64,000 nt of DNA from positions 1 through 64,000 of the forward strand of contig JAUVDV010000017.1 in assembly GCA_030595125.1 (NCBI GenBank), written 5' to 3'. The DNA is from Deltaproteobacteria bacterium. Lineage in GTDB: Bacteria; Myxococcota_A; Polyangia; JAAYKL01. The translations under genes were made by a program, and so were the position numbers. This document shows positions 58,358 to 64,000 of this stretch, in pieces. Below the pieces are notes generated by a model, which saw only the letters and a program-made list of their open reading frames with translations, searched no databases and was not told where the DNA came from. Each line of letters opens with the position of its first letter. Position 1 is the first letter of the stretch.

Positions 58358-60379
58358 TTATTTCTTCTTGAATAGATCCAACAGGCCCGAAGTTTCGGTT
58401 TGCTGCCGCATGCGGAGAATTCGCAGTTGCCTGGCCGCGTCGATGTTCTGAGGATCGATCTCCAGGGCTTTTTCGAAGAGTTTTTCGGCCCGGTCGGTTT
58501 TTTTCTCTCTCAGGTAGTAGTTGCCCAGAAGGTAGACTGTCAGCGCCAGATCCGGGTGTTTCTTGAATAGTGCCGTGAGGTCCTTCTCGGTATGAGCCGA
58601 CATCTTCCTGGGAGCGACCAGGTAGGCGGTCCAGATCCGGTACGCGCTGTAGCGGGGCTTGCTCTCGAGTTCTTCCGCCTGCTTCAGGAGCGGCAACGCG
58701 CGCGCGAAGTCGCCGTTTCTGAGAAAGGAGAAACCGTCCTCGAACAGGATCTCGTGTCGATCTTTTCCGGACTGAGTCTTGTGCTGTCCGGTCTTATCCT
58801 GCGAGGTGAGGTGAGCTTTTTTTTCTTCGTCGTCGATCTGTGCGATGTAGCTCTGTCTTGTTTCGGGATCGATCAGGGTTTTGTGGGCCGTATGAATTCG
58901 TATGAACAGCTCTTCGATCTTCTCGTGGACCAGGCCCTTGTCGATATTCACCAACGTGTCAGGGTGATATCTTCGTTGTCGCTCCTTGAACGCCCTTGTG
59001 ATCTCTTCGGGCGAAGCATCCCGCTGGACACCGAGAAGATTGAAGTAGTCTGCCGTCCGATACTTGATGTACTCGGCCAAAAACTGGTTTGCGGCCTCGT
59101 GTCGGGCGTCGATCTTGCTTGTCTGTGGTGATTCGATCGGTTCATCCCCGGACAGGGTCACCGGCTTCTGTCCCGAGGAAATCCCGGTCACGAAACCCAT
59201 GCGTTTCATGATAAAAAACGAGTAAAGCGTGGCGAGGACTGCGTCGATGTCACCAATCTCCGCAACGATATTGTTGATGGTCGCCTTCTTTTTTACCAGC
59301 CTCAGGATCTTCACTTCCTGGATTGAAAGATTGAGATCCGTTTGAGAATATTGGGATTCCTCAAGGGGAAAAGCTTCGCTGTCAGTGGTGACCCGCATCC
59401 TCTTGAAGATTTCTTTCGAGGACCAGAATTTCAAAACCCCGTCGAGAATGATCCGACCGGTGGGCATCCTGGCGATGATAATGTCGTCCTTCCAGGAGTC
59501 GCCGTACTCGATCTTGAATGTCCCCGCTTTCCATTTGAAGGTGGAAACGACCTTGTGGATCAGGTGAGACTCCAGTTCCTCGAAAAGTTCGTGGGGGCCA
59601 AGGAGTTGTTGTTTGAGAACCACTTCGCCGAAACGCTTGCCGGTCCGGTGCATCTCAACAAGAGCTGCGGAGTGCTGTTTTGCTGTCAATCGACCGTTCT
59701 CTACCAGGTGGGCTCCCAGGGTCTCCTCTGGAATGGAGGACTCGGCGTATACCGACAAGCCGTTGAGAAAGTAGATTCTCTTCTCGGTTGTTCCAGACAC
59801 GATTCGCAGTTTGCAAGTCTCTGATTGAGTGAACAGTCCGTGGACGATGAGCGGCAACGGATATTCCTCCAACTCGCCCATTTCGGGAATCTCCGCGTCC
59901 TCGCTTTGGGCCGGGCGCTCCGCTGACTCTGTCAGGTCACCGAACAGATCATTTCCGGAAAGGGCGGGCCTCGCGGATGACTGAACCTTCGCAGTGGGTT
60001 TCGTGGCTTGTCTGACCTTTTCAAGGAGGTTCCTGACCTGAAAGGGCTTTTGCAGGTAGAACGACACGTTTAGCTTGGCGGTCTCTGCCACCAGATCTTT
60101 CGATTGGAGCACCGCGCTCATCATTATCACCGGAACGTCGGCGCCCCATGGGGTCTTCCTGAGCCGTTTCAGGGCCTCTATTCCGTCGAGGCGGGGAAGG
60201 AGGACGTCGAACAGGATAATGTCCGGCCTCTCTTCTTGCGCCATTTTCAACCCCTCGATTCCGTCGACGGCTTCGAGTACTTTGTAGCCGTTGGATCCGA
60301 GGTAAATAGTCACAATTTTTCTGACATCCTCGTTGTCCTCCACAACAAGGATTCGCTTCACTGGATCTGGTTGCTTCAT
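58358..60379 (-). CDS. REC-DUF4388-DnaJ-TPR multidomain protein
   Basis: 673 residues from ATG 60379, five bases after GGAGG. Domains in order: response-regulator receiver (about 8-125) with DN at the acidic pocket (VVEDNEDV), phospho-acceptor FDVLLPRLDG and the conserved Lys in LQKPF; a DUF4388-like domain (about 175-300: HGLFTQSETCKLRIVSGTTE; EKRIYFLNGLSVYAESS; HLVENGRLTAKQ) with a following helical part; a J-domain (about 450-520: YFNLLGVQRDASPEEITRAF, with the HPD motif in RRYHPDT); and TPR-like helices to the end (ALPLLKQAEELESKPRYSAY; AEKLFEKALEIDPQNIDAAR). Cytosolic. A histidine kinase partner is not nearby. Predicted to couple phosphorelay input with chaperone recruitment or protein scaffolding. 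Confidence 0.9.
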   Translation of the reverse strand: MKQPDPVKRILVVEDNEDVRKIVTIYLGSNGYKVLEAVDGIEGLKMAQEERPDIILFDVLLPRLDGIEALKRLRKTPWGADVPVIMMSAVLQSKDLVAETAKLNVSFYLQKPFQVRNLLEKVRQATKPTAKVQSSARPALSGNDLFGDLTESAERPAQSEDAEIPEMGELEEYPLPLIVHGLFTQSETCKLRIVSGTTEKRIYFLNGLSVYAESSIPEETLGAHLVENGRLTAKQHSAALVEMHRTGKRFGEVVLKQQLLGPHELFEELESHLIHKVVSTFKWKAGTFKIEYGDSWKDDIIIARMPTGRIILDGVLKFWSSKEIFKRMRVTTDSEAFPLEESQYSQTDLNLSIQEVKILRLVKKKATINNIVAEIGDIDAVLATLYSFFIMKRMGFVTGISSGQKPVTLSGDEPIESPQTSKIDARHEAANQFLAEYIKYRTADYFNLLGVQRDASPEEITRAFKERQRRYHPDTLVNIDKGLVHEKIEELFIRIHTAHKTLIDPETRQSYIAQIDDEEKKAHLTSQDKTGQHKTQSGKDRHEILFEDGFSFLRNGDFARALPLLKQAEELESKPRYSAYRIWTAYLVAPRKMSAHTEKDLTALFKKHPDLALTVYLLGNYYLREKKTDRAEKLFEKALEIDPQNIDAARQLRILRMRQQTETSGLLDLFKKK

Positions 60380-60445
60380 GACAACCTCCATAATATGGTG
60401 TAAAGATTCAGCTGATCAATAACGAAACTCAAGAATGAGGATTTG

Positions 60446-60967
60446 ATGGGCGCAAAGGTAGTTAAAACATTGTCAAACGCATTTCTGACGGTGGGGATCG
60501 TCGCGTTGTTTCTTGCCTGTGGCCCCACCTGCCCGGAGATCAAGGGTGCTCTTGACGAAGAGGCGATCATTGGCGAGGACGTGGCTCGGGTCAACGCCCT
60601 GGTGGAGAAGCGCAAGGCGGCCATCGCCGAGGCGAAGAGCGGCCAGATAGAGACCTTCCCGCTGCAAAGACTGAAGTTTTCGGTGACGGCGTGGGAAATG
60701 GCCGTGTGGGTTCAGGCCAGGATTATCAAGATCTCTCCACGGTTTGAAGACTCGCCCAAGTACGTGGAGTACGCGTCGATAATCAACAAGATCAGGTGCT
60801 ATCTCGATAAGTTGGTCGCGGATCCTGAGCACACGGTTTCCGATGTTACCGGCAAGAAGCTTCAAGCCCACAAGACCCGTATCGATACCTTGTTTCGCAG
60901 GGAGGGCACGATTACCAAGAGCGAGTTCGCAAGCTATCTCGAAGAGGGGATCGTTTCGGAGAATTAA
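60446..60967 (+). CDS. Helical lipoprotein of unknown function
   Basis: 173 residues from ATG 60446 (GAGG five bases upstream; TTG 60443 in the track). Signal peptide VVKTLSNAFLTVGIVALFLACG with lipobox FLAC, then an almost wholly helical ~145-residue body (DVARVNALVEKRKAAIAEAK; LQRLKFSVTAWEMAVWVQAR; YVEYASIINKIRCYLDKLVA). No family recognised. The TAA stop is part of 62-bp repeat copy 3. Divergent from the REC-DUF4388 gene. Confidence 0.72.
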   Translation: MGAKVVKTLSNAFLTVGIVALFLACGPTCPEIKGALDEEAIIGEDVARVNALVEKRKAAIAEAKSGQIETFPLQRLKFSVTAWEMAVWVQARIIKISPRFEDSPKYVEYASIINKIRCYLDKLVADPEHTVSDVTGKKLQAHKTRIDTLFRREGTITKSEFASYLEEGIVSEN

Positions 60968-61025
60968 AGCCGGCCTCCATCATCTTCCCCTTCCCCTATC
61001 TCAGGGGAAGGCCGGGATGGGGTTT
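60964..61025 (+). repeat. 62-bp palindromic intergenic repeat, copy 3
   Basis: Identical at all 62 positions to copy 1 (inverted) and 59/62 to copy 2. The left end TTAA supplies the stop of the lipoprotein gene; the right end (TTTA) supplies the TAA stop of the convergent gene at 61024. Confidence 0.93.
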
Positions 61026-61449
61026 AGCGGGCGGGCCAGGACAGATTGACTGATTCCATCTGACATTGTTTGTCGTCACAGAGGCTCAGTTTCAGTTTTG
61101 CGGTGACTGTTTTTGCCTGGGCAACAGCAATGTATGGCACGGTAAAAACGACAGCTTTCTGCGCAAACTTGGTGGCGTCGCCCTTCTTGAACTTGACCTT
61201 TTTCAGGGTGATACCCTCACCGGGTATCAGGGTGAGCTTCCAGGGATATAGCTTGTTGCAGTGGTACCCATTGGTTCCGGTGACCGTGATAACGGCGGTT
61301 CGATTATCGCCGTCTCCTGATGTTTCGATCTTGACCTTGTAGAAGGAGCCGGCCTTGTTGACAACCGCCGCAGAGGTGGCCGATACGGCCGCGAGTAAGA
61401 ACAGAGAGGTTCCGATTGTGATGATGGCGAGTTTTCGATAGTTCTTCAT
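61024..61449 (-). CDS. Secreted beta-rich protein of unknown function
   Basis: 141 residues: signal peptide (LAIITIGTSLFLLAAVSATSA), then ~110 residues of beta-rich sequence with TAVITVTGTNGYHCNKLYPW, KLTLIPGEGITLKKVKFKKG, AVVFTVPYIAVAQAKTVTAK and two C-terminal Cys (LCDDKQC). The pattern GYHCNKLYPWKL is like the small calcium- or thiol-type exported beta-sandwich proteins of Myxococcota but is not a family I can name. Its stop is provided by 62-bp repeat copy 3. Confidence 0.7.
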   Translation of the reverse strand: MKNYRKLAIITIGTSLFLLAAVSATSAAVVNKAGSFYKVKIETSGDGDNRTAVITVTGTNGYHCNKLYPWKLTLIPGEGITLKKVKFKKGDATKFAQKAVVFTVPYIAVAQAKTVTAKLKLSLCDDKQCQMESVNLSWPAR

Positions 61450-61525
61450 TGCTGTAGTTTCCTTGTTCCAGACGTTCCTCTATTATGACGCTAGAAAATG
61501 ATTAATGTTACAAGCTTTTTAGATT

Positions 61526-62323
61526 ATGGACCAAGTATCCGCAAAAACAACGCCGGATTGGACCACAGATGCCATCTATGAGGGCCGGCTGGTTCTTCGC
61601 CAGTCACAAAAGGGATATCGATTTTCGGTTGATGCTCCGCTGCTCACTCGGTTCGCCTGTCTGGGCAAGCCCGCCGCGCATTGTGTTGACCTTGGGGCGG
61701 GGTGCGGTGTGGTCGGACTGGGAATACTCGCGGCAGGGGGCGCCCGTAGACTCACCTCGGTGGAAGTGCAGGAGGGGCTGGCATCGTTCTGTATGTTCAA
61801 CGCCCGCAACAACAACCTGGACGGCGCTTTCAACCTGGTAGCCAGTGACATGAGGAGCGCGGATGAGCGGCTTGTCGCGGGATCCTTCGATCTGGTCGTA
61901 TCCAACCCTCCTTTTTGGCCGGTGCAATCCAGCCGGCTTCCAGACGAGGAGGAGCGGCGAATAGCGTGTCATGAAGTAATGATTGATCTCGATGGGTTGG
62001 TCGAGATCGCCGCAAAACTTCTCCAACCCAGGCGGGGTAGACTCTGCGTGGTTTTTCCCGCCCGGCGATTGGACGACCTCCTGATCGCTCTCTCTCGGAT
62101 CGGTCTGGGGGCCGTCAAGCTTCAGGCTGTCCACCCCATACCGGGGGAGCCGGCGCAGGTAGTCCTGGTGGAGGCTCGTCATGGACGCCCCGGCAGCCTC
62201 GATCTGGTTGCACCGATCATCCTCAAGGAGGCGGACGGGACCGACAGTGGGGACGCGGTGGAGATGCTGAGCGGACGTTTCTCCGACAGCCTCAGGGCGC
62301 GGAAGGACAGGCGCACGGCTTGA
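61526..62323 (+). CDS. TrmN6-like SAM-dependent methyltransferase
   Basis: 265 residues. SAM motif I VDLGAGCGVVGLGILAAGGA, SVEVQEGL, and the N6-adenine methyltransferase-type motif SNPPFW, with GYRFSVDAPLLTRFACLGKP (in part), the typical N-terminus of tRNA1(Val) A37-N6 methyltransferases (TrmN6/YfiC). Normal length (~250). Substrate assignment is by resemblance. No ribosome-binding site is clear before ATG 61526; 76-bp gap upstream. Converges on the truncated large gene. Confidence 0.87.
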   Translation: MDQVSAKTTPDWTTDAIYEGRLVLRQSQKGYRFSVDAPLLTRFACLGKPAAHCVDLGAGCGVVGLGILAAGGARRLTSVEVQEGLASFCMFNARNNNLDGAFNLVASDMRSADERLVAGSFDLVVSNPPFWPVQSSRLPDEEERRIACHEVMIDLDGLVEIAAKLLQPRRGRLCVVFPARRLDDLLIALSRIGLGAVKLQAVHPIPGEPAQVVLVEARHGRPGSLDLVAPIILKEADGTDSGDAVEMLSGRFSDSLRARKDRRTA

Positions 62324-62341
62324 AGGGGATGGGGTCTTCGA

Positions 62342-64000
62342 TCAGTTGACCGGCAATCCGACGATGTCAAACGTATCGATGAGGTCAAAGAGAATAAGGC
62401 CCTCGGCCGCCTGATCTATCAGAACCAGATCCATATCGGGGGATATCGCAATATCCGTGATGTCGTTTCCCAGAACATAAGCCATTTCTGAGAAGCCGTT
62501 TATGGTCTCAAAAGTTATCTGCATGGAATCTATGGTGTTGGGATTGAAGTCTTCCTCGGGAAGGCACAGGGTGAACTTCATGTAGTAATTGTAGAACTCC
62601 ACGCCGTCGTACACCCGCTGGTTGCGCCACCGGGCCAATTCTTCGGAGTCATCGTCCACGTAAGGCATGCATTGTCCGGTGACGGGATCCATGGAGCCGT
62701 GATAGAGGTGTCCCGTGCTCCCCCCCTCGAGAACCCAGTGGTCGTTTGCCCGTATCTTGTAGTTGAAGACCTGGCCAAAACAATCCTGCGTGGGGAGCGG
62801 AGACATGAACCCTTTTATCAGGATCTTGTTGCTGTCCAGGATCTCTTTGACCCTGTAAATCAAGTCTGCATCTTCGAATTGCGAGCAGTCGATCCCTTCC
62901 GGGAGATTGGGCGGGGGATTGGGCTCGGAGGTGATCTCCAGTAGATCGCCATCGTATCCTTTCAACCCATCGATGTCGTATATTACGCCATCGATGTCGC
63001 TGCCCAGCAAACCAGAAGCGCAGAAATCCTTGGATTCGTCTACCAGCACCAATTCGTTCTCATCGCTCTCGTCCCAATAGAGGACACCGACGCCGCTTAA
63101 TCCGATATCGCCTTCCCACTTGATTCGCCACGGCTCGTTGCTGGACCGCCGGTTGTCACAGGAAAACATGATTCCGTACTCGCTGGTCTCGTCATCGGGA
63201 CCCTTGAAATCGGCGCCCGTGTCGCAAGGGTTTCCACCATCGCCCACGCCTGCGTCGAAGTATGGAGCGCTGTTACCCGAAACGGTCGCTTCGTCGATCT
63301 CCACTATCGGTTCGTCGAGGAGGCGTGGAATCGGGCATTCGGTCGGGTCGTCTTCTTCGTCCTCGCACCACCAGTCCGTGGCTGTCCTCAGGGAGTGGTT
63401 TTTAATGTCGTATCCCGCCGCCAGCGCGTTTCTGTCCTCCACGTCGATCACGAAGATGCCCGCCATTGTGGTGGATACGATCCCGAACGTTCCGCTGAAG
63501 GTATATGGATCAACAGGACCCTCCTCGCCGAGGTGAATCATGTTGATAGCTCGCGCCCTGCCGGGAACATCCAGGCTGAATGCGTTTGTGGCGAAGGGGT
63601 TGTCCTCACTGACAGGAAGGATGTCTCCTGTCACGAGATCAATCACGACTATGCCGCCCTGTTCGTTCTCGACGGCGTAGATCCAACGTTCCAGTTCGGG
63701 TTCGATCACCATGTCTCGCGTCGTGAACTCCTCGAGCTCCAGGCGGCGGATGATCGATCCATCGCCCAGGGGACCCGGTGTGGAAAGGGCGAGAGCCTCC
63801 TGAACAAGGATCTCACTGTCGAGCTCAATGATGTAACGGCCCTCTTTTCCGCCCACGTAAATGGATGAAGTCACATCCGAGGCCGTTATTGCCCAGGGCA
63901 CTATGCCCGCCGCAGAAGTGTCCGGGGGAGCATGCTGGATTCCGGTGTAGGTACCCAGCCGGAGGTATCCGAGCAGTCGGCCCTGTGAGCCGCTCTCAAA
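62342..64000 (-). CDS. Large exported protein of unknown function, 5' end beyond window
   Basis: The track starts at a GTG (63901), but the frame stays open through 64000 (…LGYLRLGTYTGIQHAPPDTS), so the gene runs off the window and the true start is not seen. At least 552 residues, rich in beta strands, Asp and Gly, with repeated patterns such as SIYVGGKEGRYIIELDSE, ERWIYAVENEQGGIVVIDLV, GTFGIVSTTMAGIFVIDVED and DMDLVLIDQAAEGLILFDLI near the C-terminus, suggesting a beta-propeller-like fold. Four or more Cys (WWCEDEEDDPTECP). Likely a surface or periplasmic protein; no family named. Confidence 0.7.
   Translation of the reverse strand, partial: FESGSQGRLLGYLRLGTYTGIQHAPPDTSAAGIVPWAITASDVTSSIYVGGKEGRYIIELDSEILVQEALALSTPGPLGDGSIIRRLELEEFTTRDMVIEPELERWIYAVENEQGGIVVIDLVTGDILPVSEDNPFATNAFSLDVPGRARAINMIHLGEEGPVDPYTFSGTFGIVSTTMAGIFVIDVEDRNALAAGYDIKNHSLRTATDWWCEDEEDDPTECPIPRLLDEPIVEIDEATVSGNSAPYFDAGVGDGGNPCDTGADFKGPDDETSEYGIMFSCDNRRSSNEPWRIKWEGDIGLSGVGVLYWDESDENELVLVDESKDFCASGLLGSDIDGVIYDIDGLKGYDGDLLEITSEPNPPPNLPEGIDCSQFEDADLIYRVKEILDSNKILIKGFMSPLPTQDCFGQVFNYKIRANDHWVLEGGSTGHLYHGSMDPVTGQCMPYVDDDSEELARWRNQRVYDGVEFYNYYMKFTLCLPEEDFNPNTIDSMQITFETINGFSEMAYVLGNDITDIAISPDMDLVLIDQAAEGLILFDLIDTFDIVGLPVN

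Noticed and set aside
1-64000. tRNA, rRNA or tmRNA genes
   Set aside because: No T-loop-like GGTTCGANTCC motif or cloverleaf was noticed in the intergenic gaps; all such motifs seen lie inside coding genes.

Overview
The window (64 kb, no rRNA, tRNA, phage or CRISPR seen) looks like chromosomal DNA of an uncultured member of the Myxococcota or a related former-deltaproteobacterial lineage. This placement is inferred from gene content: PEGA-domain proteins next to Ser/Thr kinases, an FHA-GGDEF protein, a REC-DUF4388-DnaJ-TPR fusion, PilZ proteins with long acidic tails, paired outer-membrane beta-barrels, a B12-dependent ribonucleotide reductase, a tandem-domain ThyX, and many lipoproteins whose lipobox is followed by a low-complexity Asp/Thr/Ser linker. 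No marker comparison was run. Coding density is high, and about 62 genes are supported, two of them cut by the window ends.

Layout. 0-5.8 kb: a truncated FeS membrane protein, alaS, a PilZ protein and a radical SAM enzyme. 5.9-7.4 kb: a VWA lipoprotein and a small Cys-rich lipoprotein. 7.4-11.8 kb: an EF-G paralogue, then ftsE-ftsX with a coiled-coil EnvC-like gene lacking the LytM domain. 11.8-18.3 kb: nrdJ behind tandem NrdR-like boxes, a Lys-rich lipoprotein, nagZ and hflX. 18.3-23.3 kb: a surface-protein island with three paralogous lipoproteins built of 24-residue L-domain/LRR-like repeats and one beta-helix lipoprotein; a fourth paralogue lies at 46.9 kb. 23.5-28.9 kb: IPT and CAP lipoproteins, FHA-GGDEF, queG, ybeY, a NifU_N-like protein and a CRP-family regulator. 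28.9-32.2 kb: ECF sigma factor, candidate anti-sigma factor, a secreted protein and a putative outer-membrane barrel. 32.4-38.8 kb: a signalling block with a degenerate zinc-ribbon/kinase/PEGA protein, a TPR-PEGA protein, a canonical kinase with a coiled-coil tail, an unknown protein and a TPR protein. 38.8-45.6 kb: tandem-domain thyX with an overlapping small gene, a YciO/Sua5 protein, two barrels and a YihY protein. 45.6-49.4 kb: a PLP trans-sulfuration enzyme, the fourth L-repeat lipoprotein, a zinc-ribbon membrane protein, an HhH protein and a tetraheme c-type cytochrome lipoprotein. 49.5-64 kb: a MITE-like element, an RlmI-like methyltransferase, M48 protease, YraN, a HAMP-like protein, a HEAT-repeat protein, ftsY, two paired OMPs, the REC-DUF4388-DnaJ-TPR protein, a TrmN6-like methyltransferase and a truncated large unknown protein.

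The most unusual signals are: (1) the L-repeat lipoprotein family with 4 to 10 repeats, conserved Cys-bearing end caps, and a duplicated 180-bp leader that carries a 13-bp palindrome identical to the core of the tet operator; (2) a 62-bp palindromic intergenic element present three times, two copies identical, abutting or supplying stop codons; (3) a roughly 230-bp MITE-like element with about 30-bp inverted ends; (4) a ThyX tandem in which the signature motif appears to be divided between two degenerate halves; (5) FtsEX paired with an EnvC-like coil lacking its enzyme-activating LytM domain; (6) same-strand DnaA-box-like pairs with an identical 11-bp pitch at two intergenic sites, one upstream of nrdJ.
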